Positions 37,733-49,098 of a stretch of DNA of 64,000 nucleotides are shown piece after piece (the stretch's first letter is position 1; the number at the start of each line of letters is the position of its first letter). A program made the position numbers and the translations under genes. The notes under the pieces are model-generated. The model had not been told where the DNA came from. It made no database searches and worked only from the letters and a program-made list of their open reading frames with translations. Source of the stretch: Macrobrachium rosenbergii. Taxonomy: Eukaryota > Arthropoda > Malacostraca > Decapoda > Palaemonidae. Location of the stretch: positions 83,220,663 to 83,284,662 of the forward strand of contig NC_089795.1 of the NCBI RefSeq assembly GCF_040412425.1, in the 5' to 3' direction.

Positions 37733-38660
37733 GCGTTCTTGTGTGTGGTATAATCAACATGATTCTGTCCCTCTATTTTTTTGGGTACCGACACGTAATT
37801 TGTAGGCCATCACTGTCACCATCATTACCTTCGTGATCCCAATCTAGGATTATCGCCTGCAATCGGTTTGGAGGTCACTGGAAGACTTACACGTGTATGA
37901 AAACTCTGCCAACTGTTTCTTAATAAACCACTTGAGCCCTGCAGCGTCAACTTCGTTTCTTTTCATCTGTGCTTTATGGTAATTCAGGAAGTGAATGTGT
38001 TTTTCTTTTATGGTCTGGCCTTCTTTTATATATAACTTTGATATTCTGTTTTTATCATATTTAAAATGTCTTTTACCTGAAGGCTAGTCTGGTTTATTAT
38101 CGAAAAACTGGAATCACAAGGCATCAGAGAATGACTCACCGCGGCCAATAGGGAAAGTCATGGGTGTCGAATTGAGTAATTTCCGTGTCGCTGGTTTTTA
38201 GATATTTCTGTGATTACGTGTTATGCTGCCTGTGAAGAAATGTCATTCTTGTGCTCTTTAACTTGAAGTTTCAAAGACGCTTTGTTTTACCTTGGGAGGC
38301 AAATAATACCCATGTGATTGGAGTTGTATCTTTTCTGCAGCATGAACTTGAGTGTATTAATATTACTTTCGATTGCAAGAATGAAAATTCAGTATGATAT
38401 CAAGGTTTCAGCGATGTTTCATGAATCAACATAAGTTGCTTAGGTGTCGATTATCTCGCTGTCATTTTTATTGACGTTTTTCTTCGTTGCCACTTGCATT
38501 TAATTACTGTAAATCAATAACAGTTATTCTTCCTTAGTCTCATGATTTTTTCCCCGTGTGCATGCGGATTAAAGTTGGATGCCAGTCAAAGGGCTTCCAT
38601 GAATGGAGCTAGTGGGCTCGAGAACGGTGGCCGACGCCCACACCTCGCCCCCGCAGGATG

Positions 38661-38664
<4 letters not shown>
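37731..38664. other. Non-coding, nothing recognisable
   Basis: AT-rich sequence without supported features. Confidence 0.5.

Positions 38665-38726
<62 letters not shown>
38665..38726 (+). repeat. (CT)31 microsatellite
   Basis: Pure CT run. Confidence 0.98.
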
Positions 38727-38732
<6 letters not shown>

Positions 38733-39654
38733 AAGTTGTCAAATTGCCGATAAGGATACAGTATTAACTTGAGTTTTTGGGGTGGAGTAGAGAGCAAATT
38801 GATACCTAACCTGAATAAGAAAATAAAATATTAACCAGGCACTATGAATAATTCTCCTCGGTTTCTAAAACTCCTAAGTTACCAGCACTGCATATGCAGT
38901 AAGTTTTTGGTTATGGGATAATATTTTTTTTTCATTGAGAAGTTAACTTACGTTTTTGCTGCTTTTTTTTTTTTTATTGAGCTGTCCTTTTAATTTGTGG
39001 GCAGTTCCGCTTTCATCGTTCATCTTTTTGTTAGTAAATTAAAAGGTCACCTTTTCTTGGAACCTTTTTGGTGTCCTGTTTAATTTGACGACTCTTTTGA
39101 ACTTTTATTTAATCCTGGCTTTGAACTTGGAGCAAATGTCAAGGAAGGTGCTTCGGTTTTAAATATAATGCTTTGTTTTCCTCTTTTCTTAATTCGTTCA
39201 TTGATTGTTCGAAAACATTGTCAGAACTTCAGTGGGTCTTTTAGTTTATATATAGATCATGGCAGGAGACTCGGAACAGTTTTCGTCCTTAGAAGATATT
39301 TCTAGACAGAGTGAAAGTTCAGAGGTCAGGTCTCCGTCTCCTAACGACGTGGGTCTGCACTTGGGCTGCCCGGGGGCCTGATATTATATCGGCACGTTTT
39401 TGTTTTCTGCCATTCACGATAATCGTGAATCATGCAACGTTACTGGTGGTAGGTGTACTCTAAAAGTATCATTTGGCATAAAATGAGGGTTTTACTAGAA
39501 CTGAATTTGGATATTGATTTGTGAATGGCACCTCGCCGATGGAAATTTGGCTAGGTGAAAGTATCACCGATGGGCTTTGAGCAGAAAAAAAGTTATCTTA
39601 CCAGCGGACATTTAGGGATGTAGGCAAAAGGAAATTTAACGGAGATAAAATTAT
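38727..39654. other. Non-coding, nothing recognisable
   Basis: AT-rich sequence with several T runs and no supported features. Confidence 0.5.
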
Positions 39655-39684
39655 GTATATATATATATATATATTATATATTTA

Positions 39685-39776
<92 letters not shown>
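39655..39776. repeat. (TA)n microsatellite, about 120 bp
   Basis: Near-pure TA with short TATATTTATATT interruptions at its left end. Confidence 0.97.
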
Positions 39777-39778
<2 letters not shown>

Positions 39779-41076
39779 TGTATATAATGTAAACTCAGTT
39801 GAGACATTTGACAGGTGGACATCATTCTTGCGAAAATTTGCCGAAACAAACATTTCACGTTCATAATATCTTTTTCTGTGAGGATGATAGTGAATTTGAC
39901 ATGTTTTTTGCAAGCCGTTTTGCTCTTGTCTTGCGGGTCTTGCTTCGCTCTAAATGGTTCTGTTGCGGCGAGGTTTTGGTGTGTAAAGGCTCCAGGGCTG
40001 CTTTTCAGTTAATTTGTCAAACTTATAGACATCTGGGCACAATCAACTTCGATACAGTTCCATAATGATGCATTTTTAAAATTTGATTTGTTTATTCTCG
40101 TATGTCGTATTTCGTTTTCATTAGATGTTACATACATTTTTATGATAGTATCACAGTTTTAATTGTTTGGGAAAGCTTTATGTAAGGTCTTCAGATAGGA
40201 AAGCCCCTAACAATTTCAGTTTAAGGAAAACTCTTCCACATTTGAGTAGTACGGGTGTTTCGCAGTTAACTTTGTAGTGTGAACATGATTGTTAGAGCAC
40301 AATGCTCGCCTTACCGTAAAGTCTAGTTGGTTGTAGCTTAACATTTCTCTGCACGTTGGATGCCCTTATGGTTGATGTAAATTCCAGCCTGCCGTTTGTG
40401 TAAAGCTTTAGAATCTGACGAGTCAGTCGAAGTGGGACGCGACATTTCCTACGAATAACAAGCAACTCACTCGATGGATCGTGAAATGTTATAGAAAGTG
40501 TTCATTGATGGATAAGGCGAGATGACACGCAATCGTCTGGGGAAGAATGAAGCGAGAGAAAGTGAATGGATGCAATCGAACGCTGTTGAGTCGGGGGAAG
40601 CTGGGTGGAGGGCGCTGGGTTTGGGCCCCAGCTTGTACCAGAGAGAAACCTTCTCGGGGGGCCTGGCCTCACAAAAAGTGGTGTGTGGCATAAAGCCTTT
40701 TGGCTGGATGGAAGGGGAAAAAAAGTTGAAAGTCAGTCTCTCTTTCTCTTTTCGCGTGCGCTCATGCTTCAGTGTAAGTGTTTGTATATGTGTATGTGTG
40801 TAAAGAAATTTTTGGGGGCACTTATTTGCTGTTGTCCGTTGTCTTGTTAGGTGTATTTTTTCTTGCACCAGTTGTGTTCTTCCGCTCATTTACTGGTGCT
40901 GGAGTTCCCTCATTTATTGCATTTTGAATGCGTTCACATTTAGAAAATGGCCCTACCCGAAATGGTCCATTTAAGGAAATTTATGGGTGCAATTAGGTCT
41001 TAAAGTTGCAGTGGTGCTCCTGGCGTTGAAGTACGCGGTGAAGGACCATGAAAAAGAGAGGAAGAGGAATGGCACA

Positions 41077-41078
<2 letters not shown>
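39777..41078. other. Non-coding interval
   Basis: Open frames near 40.52-40.89 kb occur on both strands over a GC-richer patch and show no recognisable domain. Confidence 0.45.

Positions 41079-41127
<49 letters not shown>
41079..41127 (+). repeat. (CT)24 microsatellite
   Basis: Pure CT run followed by GCTCGAGCTGCCGC. Confidence 0.98.
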
Positions 41128-41130
<3 letters not shown>

Positions 41131-42249
41131 CGAGCTGCCGCTTTCGCTTTCGCTTATTTAAAACCTGGATCCCGGGTTGTTCTTTTATTGGGTACGAGGG
41201 GATTCGCGTTTGGTATTTTCCAGTTTGTTTTTGTTATTGGAGCTCTTAAATTCTGGCGCACTAACACAGATTTTCAACCCAAACAATTGAAGGCGATTTA
41301 TCCTTTAACTATTGACAGTGCCCTACTTTGAGGGTTTTAATTTGAAGTAGAATTTTACTTGTAAAATTTCATGTAGAAATATAATACAAGTTAAGGTTAT
41401 GCTTCCCAATATATAAAAAATCCGTTCGATGCACGAATGGTCAGGTCCACATAAAGCTAGAGGAGTTGCATTTGAGAAGAATTTTTCATATTTTGCATTA
41501 TCCCCATTAGTATCCCTCAGGTCATGAATAACAGAGCTTCTTAAAGCGCTGTTTATACCAAAATTATTTTCTCGATAAAGGTCAGGACGGGAAGCTAGTG
41601 GTCATGGGCATGCTAGTTGAAATAAGACAGAATAAGAATAGCACCTTCAACTACAACGGAAACTAGAAATCCATTTTTATGAGTAAAGACTGGAAAATAG
41701 ATCCTTACGTCAAACTGCCAAATGCATTCGAAATACCAAAGGTAACGGGCGAGGATTTTCCCAAGGTATACGAGTTGGTGAGGCAGCCGGATGGATTTTC
41801 TCCAAGTGAGAGTTTGTGGTCTTCGTTTACCTTACACGGTGTTTTCAGAAAACACAATTGCCAACAGATTTAAATATGATTCGATTTACATATAACGAAA
41901 ATGTTGTAGCACTAAAATTGCAGGTTATTTAACATTACTTTTCATAGGGTATGTATATTTGCTGTTTTTGGAAATATCGAACAATCTCAAATTAATTCGT
42001 GGACTTCATTTAGTTCCGAAGGATGCTCAGTTTTGTGAAGCGATCATCGTTAGATTTTCCAATGCTTAAAACCGTAAAGGGATCTTCGTCGAGTCTGCCA
42101 AAGCGTCATGATGGAAACTGTTTTGTGTTGTGTATTTTTCTCACGAATAGAAATCTTATAGCTGTGCGGACTTGACTCCCCACCCCCCCTTCTCCATTTT
42201 GATCCATTTTTGTTTTTAGGTCATCGTCCCGATGAGTGTGAAGCTTTCT
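41128..42249. other. Non-coding; one 64-codon frame at 41679-41873
   Basis: The plus-strand frame beginning MSKDWKIDPYVKLPNAF has a protein-like composition in AT-rich surroundings, but I recognise no family. It has no convincing splice sites and could be chance. Confidence 0.2.
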
Positions 42250-42990
42250 TCTTTTATCTCCCTGCTCCAAATGGAGGGGCATCATCATCCTCGTCAGTAG
42301 CATTTTGAAGAGTGAGTAGTGATGTCAAAGCCGCAACCGTTATTGCCCCTCCTCGCGGTTCAGGGAGGCGAGCTTGAAGGTGATTAGCCCTTTGAATGGT
42401 TTTAATATGTCGGTCAAATGGAGGTGACAAAGGGGGAAGGGGTGGGGGGTAAGGGGTAGGGGTGGCGGAGCTTGTTTGGGTTGCGCCCGGAAGATACTTC
42501 GGAAGGGCTTTATGACTACTCGAAGTGGAAGCGAAGGGGGGTGATATTGCTGTGCCTGCTGCAGCAGCAGCGGCAAGAGCAACAGCTATACATGAGTAAA
42601 GGGTCTCGGGTTGGCTGTGGGAGGGAAGCAGCAGAAGCAGCAGCAGCAGCAGCAGCACCGGACGCAGGAGGTCATGTTGCAGCAGCAGCAGCACCTAATC
42701 AATACGGCCGTGTGATGACGCCTTTGTCTTGTTTTGTGCAGGGTGCTCCTTCTGCTGCCGCAGGGCATAACCCCTCCCCCTCCGATACCCACTGCAGCTG
42801 CTGTTGCTTATAGGAGCAAAGGTCGGTCATCCAGGTTTTAAATGTGACTGTTTGGCGAACAGTGGGAGGGGGACGAGTTGGAGCCACTTCGAGCACCCTC
42901 CCTCACTCGCGTCAGGAGGGAACTTGACTTTCGATGGAAGTCATTCGAGGTGTCTTTTTATGTCCGTGGCGAAAACCCAGGAGTACTTAG
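42250..42990. other. GC-rich block with GCA/CAG runs and a strong 3' splice-like site
   Basis: Irregular GCA/CAG repeats lie at 42555-42695 and open frames on both strands (poly-Ala and Gln on plus, poly-Leu on minus), so coding cannot be inferred from openness. CCTTTGTCTTGTTTTGTGCAG, ending at 42741, is a very good 3' splice acceptor on the plus strand. One following frame reads LLLLPQGITPPPPIPT and stops at about 42840. An exon starting at 42742 is possible but unproven. CA and CTG triplets here could be length-polymorphic. Confidence 0.25.
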
Positions 42991-43129
42991 CCATTAGGAA
43001 CCACTGAGGCAAAGTTGTACGCGCGTGATGGGGAAAATAATTCGGAAAGGGGAACAGGTTTTAACCTCAATATTAAAAAAAAAAAAAAAAGGAATTTCTG
43101 GGTGGGTGGGTGTTAAGGGCTGTTTTTTC

Positions 43130-43130
<1 letters not shown>

Positions 43131-43212
<82 letters not shown>

Positions 43213-43235
43213 GTATATATATATATAATATATAT
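43131..43235. repeat. Compound (CA)8-(TA)n microsatellite
   Basis: CA at 43131-43146, then TA with GTATATGTATA interruptions. A poly(A) of about 15 lies upstream near 43076-43090. Confidence 0.95.
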
Positions 43236-44290
43236 AAGTTTGTTTCATATATGCAAGTTACTTGAGGCATGATGAAAAGACCCAGTTTTTCTACAAGGGG
43301 CTTTTCGTGCGTTTCGTTTCAGCGTTATCACGCTTACTTTCATATATTTTGCAATAGTTTCATCTTGATATGCTATCGAACATTTCATATTCCTTCTGTA
43401 TAAAATGAAATATTTTCTTAAACTGTGCCACAATTGGTAATTCTAGAAATATGCGGTCTGATATGATAGGAGTCTATAAAAAAATACTAAACAGTTTTGT
43501 CCTTTGTGTTTTGTCGCTTTGACCAATCCCATATTTGCATGATGTAAGGAGTTGCTGGAGTGAGAGGGAAGCCTTAGAAACCTGATGTTATTGCCTCAGC
43601 CTTTTGTATTTTTGGTGATATAATTCTTTTAACAATTCTTTTGCACCGTAAAATACTTATTTTTTCAGGTATATTTTTAGTTAAGGGCGAAGGAGAATCC
43701 AAAAAAGAAATTTTAATGGTGATGTAATAATTTCAAAAGTTAACCGTTCTCATTGCTAACCATAAGCCTTTCTGTTTTTGAACCATGAATTTATTATTAA
43801 TGTCCTAATATTGGGGCGAAGTGACCGGGTTTGATGTAGTTTCCTTTGACATCAGAAAAGTTTATTTTAGAAATGTTATTACTTTTTTTTTTTTTTTTAA
43901 GATTAGCGAGAGGCACGCGCTATGCTGCGCCGGGCAGGAGGGGAGTGGAAGAACTCCTTGTTTAAACGCGGCTGCCAGTCGTGAACTGGGTCCCTCGTCT
44001 TAAGAGCATCTCTTCGTGTGTTTCATTGACCCCATACAAATCAGCGTTGCAATACCTATGGTCATCATCTCCAGTAATAAATAATGTGGCCTCAAGGGAA
44101 TACAAAACCGTCACGCTTCCGGGGAGGGGTTATTAAGTGAGTGTGTGCATATGTGCACTCTCTGTGTATATTATGAAATATAAAATATAAAATTTCCAAG
44201 AAATTTATAAAATGGTAAAAAGAAATTGACGATACAGTATAAATCTTTAAGAAAACCAGCTTCATCCACGAACTTCCAAGTATCCTTTTC
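43236..44290. other. Non-coding, nothing recognisable
   Basis: AT-rich sequence ending abruptly at the GC-rich array. There is no supported gene. Confidence 0.5.
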
Positions 44291-47200
44291 GAGGAAGCAG
44301 CCTCTGGGTCGGACCCTTCCCTTCAAGGCTGCCCTTAAGGACTGGCGAGCCTTTGGGGCTTTAGGGCCTCATCCTTGAAGTTCTTGGGCCCTCTCCAGGC
44401 CCGATGCCCCAGACTGGCAGGATATCTGCCTTCCTGCGAGGAAGCAGCCTCTGTGTCGGACCCTTCCCTTTAAGGATGCCCTCAAGACACTGGCGTTCCT
44501 TGGTGTCTTTTGGGCCTCATCCTTGAAGTCCTTGGGCCCTCTCCAGTCCTATTTCCCCAGCCTGGCAGGATATCTGCTTTCCTGCGAGGAAGCAGCCTCT
44601 GAGTCGGACCCTTCTCTTTAGGGCTACCTTCAAGACACTGGCGTTTCTTGGTGGATTTTGGGCCTCATCCTTGAAGTTCTTGGTCCCTCTCCAGGCCCAC
44701 TTCTCCAGCCTGTCAGGATATCAGCCTTCCTGCGAGGAAGCTGACTATAGGTCGGACCCTTCACTTGAGGGATTTCCTTCAAGACACTGGTGTTTCTTGG
44801 TGGCTTTTGGGCTTCATCCTTGAAGTTCTTGGTCCCTCTCCAGGCCTGCTTCCCCAGCCTGGAAGGATATCTGCCTTCCCGCGAGGAAGCAGCCTTTGGG
44901 TCGGACCCTTCCCCTTAAGGCTGCCTTCAATACACTGGCGTTCCTTGGTGGCTTTTGGGCTTCATCCTTGAAGTTCTTGGGCCTTCTCCAGGTCTGCTTC
45001 CCCAGCCTGGCAGGATATCTGCCTTCCAGTGAGGAAGCAGCCTCTGGGTCGGACCCTTCCCTTCAAGGCTGCCCTCAAGACACTGGCATTCCTTGGTGGC
45101 TTTTGGGCCTCATCCTTGAAGTCCTTGGGCCCTCTCCAGTCCTATTTCCCCAGCCTGGCAGGATATCTGCTTTCCTGTGAGGAAGCAGCCTCTGAGTCAG
45201 ACCCTTCCCTTGAGGGCTGCCTTCAAGACACTGACGTTTCTTGGTGGCTTTTGGGCCTCATCCTTGAAGTTCTTGGGCCCTCTCCAGGCCCACTCCCCCA
45301 GCCTGTCAGGATATCAGCCTTCCTGCAAGGAAGCTGACTATAGGTCGGACCCTTCACTTGAGGGATTTCCTTCAAGACACTGGTGTTCCTTGGTGGCTTT
45401 TGGGCCTCATCCTTGAAGTTCTTGGGCCCTCTCCAAGCCCAGTTCCCCAGTCTGGCAGAAGATCTGCCTTCCTGCAAAGAAGCAGCCTCTGGGTTGGACC
45501 CTTCCCTTGAGGGTTGCCTTCAAGACACTGGGGTTCCTTGGTGGCTTTTGGGCCTCATCCTTGAAGTTCTTGGGCCCTCTCCAGTCCTGCTTCCCCAGCC
45601 TGGCAGGGGATCTGCCTTCCTGCAAGGAAGCAGCCTCTGAGAAGGACCCTTCCCTTCAAGGCTGCCCTCAAGACACTGGCGTATCTTGTTGGCTCTTGGG
45701 CCTCATCCTTTGAAGTCCTTGGGCCCTCTCCAGGCCCGGTTCCCCAGCCTGGCAGGATGTCTGCCTTCCTGCAAGGAAGCAGCCTCTGGGTCAGACCCTT
45801 CCCTTCAAGGCTGCCCTCGAGACACTGGCATTCCTTGGTGGCTTTTGGGCCTCATCCTTGAAGTTCTTGGGCCCTCTCCAGTCCTGCTTCCCCAGCCTGG
45901 CAGGATATCTGCCTTCCTGAGAGGAAGCAGCTTCTGGGTCAGACCCTTCCCTTCAAGGCTCATCCTTTGAAGTCCTTGGGCGCTCTCCGGTCCCACTTCC
46001 CCAGCCTGGCAGGATATCTGCTTTCCTGCAAGGAAGCAGCCTCTGGGTCGGACCCTTCCCTTCAAGGCTGCCCTCAAGACACTGGCATTCCTTGGTGGCT
46101 TTTGGGCCTCATCCTTGAAGTTCTTGGGCCCTCTCCAGTCCTGCTTCCCCAGCCTGGCAGGATATCTGCCTTCCTGAGAGGAAGCAGCTTCTGGGTCAGA
46201 CTTCCCTTCAAGGCTCATCCTTTGAAGTCCTTGAGGCGCTCTCCGGTCCCACTTCCCCAGCCTGGCAGGATATCTGCTTTCCTGCAAGGAAGCAGCCTCT
46301 GGGTCGGACCCTTCCCTTCAAGGCTGCCCTCAAGACACTGGCATTCCTTGGTGGCTCTTGGGCATCATCCTTGAAGTCCTTGGGCTCTCTCCAGTCCTGC
46401 TTCCCCAGCCTGGGAGGATACCTGCCTTCCTGCGAGGAAGCAGCCTCTTCCCCAGCCTGGCAGGATACCTGCCTTCCTGCGAGGAAGCAGCCTCTGGGTC
46501 GGACCCTTCCCTTCAAGGCTGCCCTCAAGACCCTGGCCAGCCTTGGTGGCTTTTGGGCCTCATCCTTTGAAGTCCTTGGGCCCTCTCCGGTCCCACTTCC
46601 CCAGCCTGGCAGGATACCTTCCTTCCGTGAGGAAGCAGCCTCTGGGTCGGACCCTTCCCTTCAAGGCTGCCCTCAAGACACTGGTAAGCCTTGGCAGCTT
46701 TTGGGCCTCATCCTTGAAGTTCTTGGTCCCTCTCCAGGCTTGCTTCCCCAGCCTGCAAAGAAGCAGCCTCTTGGTCGGACCCTTCCCTTCAAGGCTGCCC
46801 TCAAGACACTGGCAAGCCTTGGTGGCTTTTGGGCCTCATCCTTGAAGTTCTTGGTCCCTCTCCAGGCCCGCTTCCCCAGCCTGGCAGGATACCTGCCTTT
46901 CTGCGAGGAAGCAGCCTCTGGGTCGGACCCTTCCCTTCAAGGCTGCCCTCAAGACACTGGCAAGCCTTGGTGGCTTTTGGGCCTCATCCTTGAAGTCCTT
47001 GGGCCCTCTCCAGTCCCACTTCCCCAGCCTGGCAGGATACCTGCCTTCCTGCAAGGAAGCAGCCTCTGGGTTGGACCCTTCCCTTCAAGGCTGCCCTCAA
47101 GCCACTGGCATTCCTTGGTGGCTTTTGGGCCCCATCCTTGAAGTTCTTGGTCCCTCTCCAGGCTCGCTTCCCCAGCCTGGCAGGATACCTGCCTTCCTGC

Positions 47201-47686
47201 GAGGAAGCAGCCTCTGGATCGGACCCTTCCCTTCAAGGCTGCCCTCAAGACACTGGCGAGCCTTGGTGGCTTTTGGGCCTCATCCTTGAAGTTCTTGGGC
47301 CCTCTCCAGGCCCACTTCCCCAGCCTGGCAGGATACCTGCCTTCCTGTGAGGGAGCAGCCTCTGGATCGGACCCTTCCCTTCAAGGCTGCCTTCAAGACA
47401 CTGGCGTTCCTTGGTGGCTTTTGGGCCTCATCCTTGAAGTTCTTGGTCCCTCTCCAGGCCCACTTCCCAGCCTGGCAGGATATCTGCCTTCCTGCGAGGA
47501 AGCAGCCACTGGGTCGGACCCTTCCCTTCAAGGCTGCCGTGAAGACACTGGCGTTCCTTGGTGGCTTTTGGGCCTTATCCTTGAAGTTCTTGGGCCATCT
47601 CCAGGCCCACTTCCCCAGCCTGGCAGGATACCTGCCTTCCTGCGAGGAAGCAGCCTCTGGGTCGGACCCTTCCCTTCAAGGCTACC
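44291..47686. repeat. 148-bp tandem array, 24 units plus a partial unit
   Basis: Units begin GAGGAAGCAGCCTCTGGGTC at 44291, 44438, 44586, 44734, 44883, 45031, 45179, 45327, 45476, 45624, 45773, 45921, 46030, 46178, 46286, 46434, 46481, 46629, 46757, 46905, 47053, 47201, 47349, 47496 and 47644 (partial). Normal spacing is 147-149 bp. Four units are shortened: 109, 108, 47 and 128 bp. Units 2-4 resemble units 6-8 (593-bp, four-unit period), and a 148+109 dimer is duplicated at 45773-46286. GC content is far above the flanks. Because 148 is not a multiple of 3, each unit shifts frame, and the long open frames on both strands (up to 256 codons, 46371-47141) are by-products. The repeat boundary to AT-rich DNA is sharp on the left and gradual on the right. 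Confidence 0.97.
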
Positions 47687-47699
47687 GTTCTGTTTTAGC

Positions 47700-48620
47700 T
47701 GCTATATCTTCTTTTAAACGATCTGCGTTGATATCCTAGTCCTTTCAGCATACTCTTTGCTCTCTCTTACCCAGCTTTTCAAATATGACACTTGCTCTCT
47801 CTGAAGGCTTCAAGACGACTTGAAGCATCTCAGACATTGTTCCTTGGGACTTTGGAGTTCGGAGTATGCGCGAATGGCATTTCTCTCGTCCTTCCAGGAG
47901 CCGGAGACTGAAGGATTCTAAAATGTCTTCAAGGAATATCCCGAAGGCTTTAGATTATTTTAACATCGCGTTAACCATAACTTGGAATTCTTTTTCTGAC
48001 ACTTAGGCAGTTTCTTTTCTTTAACGAGTCGTCTTCTATAATCTTGTGGGATTCCTTCTTACTGACGATATTGATCATCCCTTCGATTTTACCTTGCTTA
48101 TCCAAAAAGTAATTTTGTGAATCCAAAATCTTTCAAGCAGCCTCTAACACCTCAGGTTCTCTGCTCTTTTCTTCATCAACATTCTTCAGCAGCCTATACC
48201 TCCAAGCCGATGTCCTCTCTTTTCCTTATTCCTTTTCATTCTTATTTCGAGCGAAGAACTGTTCCAAAATCTCCTCGTAATCAGCTTAGAAAACACCTCA
48301 AGTTCTCTACCTTTTATTTCGTTTAAGTGCTTGAGCTCCTCCACGCCACTGTATTCGTCTCCTTCATTATTTCTTCTTTATTTCGAATGAAGTACTTGCG
48401 TCCATAAGTAACAATACAACTGTAGAGCTCCTGAATAAATCCGTAATCGCAGAGAGCAGGAACCTCGACTCCATACTGCTCCGCGAAGTAATCAATATTT
48501 TCATCAGCAAAACGCCTTCAGGAAAAACACGAAAATATTGCGGTACAAGGCGACAATGAATCTTACTCGCAGCAGCAGATATGAAATTTTCTTCAAAGCT
48601 TTATTGCCACGAAAATCAAA
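47700..48620 (-). pseudogene. Minus-strand protein-like sequence broken by frameshifts and stops, unknown family
   Basis: Read on the minus strand, protein-like segments follow one another in changing frames. FADENIDYFAEQYGVEVPAL comes first (open 48326-48517). Then DEYSGVEELKHLNEIKGREL follows one frame over (about 48300-48360). ADYEEILEQFFARNKNEKE and WRYRLLKNVDEEKSREPEV share one frame (47974-48285) with two internal stops. SKAFGIFLEDILESFSLRLL lies in 47748-48002 with one internal stop. Composition is rich in Glu, Lys, Leu and Phe. No segment has an early ATG, so simple start-to-stop searching misses it. GRELEVF and SREPEVL come from GAGAAC(C/T)TGAGGTG words whose plus-strand complements lie at 48148 and 48294, 146 bp apart. 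Upstream on its strand, TCGTGTTTTTCCTGAAG could act as an acceptor near 48515. It may be a decayed repeat-protein gene, an exon with assembly indels, or chance in purine-rich DNA. Confidence 0.4.
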
Positions 48621-49098
48621 ATAAAAAAAATATATAAATTTAGCGAAAAATCATCATCATCATATCCTTTTCTCTCGTCGTCGGGATATATACTGTATAT
48701 ATATTGTGTGTGTATATATACACACACACATATATATAAAATATACATGTATGTATGTATGTATGTATTTATATAAGAAGAAGGATCCGGACAAGGATCC
48801 GTATTTGCAAGCGTTCTAATCTTTGTTGTTCAGTTTCATTGTGTAGACGACAATGATCTCTAACGCGTTGCTCATGCAATCTTAAGGACTTCTCTTCGGG
48901 TGTTTCATTGGCACGCCTTTGCCTCTTTTTCTCACGATCAAGGTTTAATCTTCCTCTCCTCAGTACCCTTTTTTTTTTAGGAATGACCTGTAAGTTTTCA
49001 GTAAGCGTGAGTAATTATACCAGCTGTCTGGCCCCAATAAGCGCAGAGGAGCGAGCTTACATGATGTATATCACAATGACGCACTGAAAATAAAGTCG
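48621..49098. other. Non-coding with interrupted TA/CA/GTAT repeats at 48679-48775
   Basis: The TATATTGTGTGTGTATATATACACACACACATATA stretch contains complementary GT and CA runs and is partly palindromic. (CAT)n lies at 48650-48663. No gene is supported. Confidence 0.6.

Noticed and set aside
42254..42694. 146-codon minus-strand frame with a Leu-rich start resembling a signal peptide
   Set aside because: The Leu run is simply the complement of CAG/GCA repeats. The opposite strand is equally open.
46371..47141. 256-codon open frame and many shorter ones on both strands in the array
   Set aside because: The unit is 148 bp, so each unit shifts frame and the frames are open in several phases and on both strands. 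They reflect stop-poor GC-rich repeats, not a gene.
44291..47686. CRISPR-like repeat/spacer arrangement
   Set aside because: The repeats are 148 bp and contiguous without unique spacers, and the DNA is eukaryotic. This is a tandem satellite.
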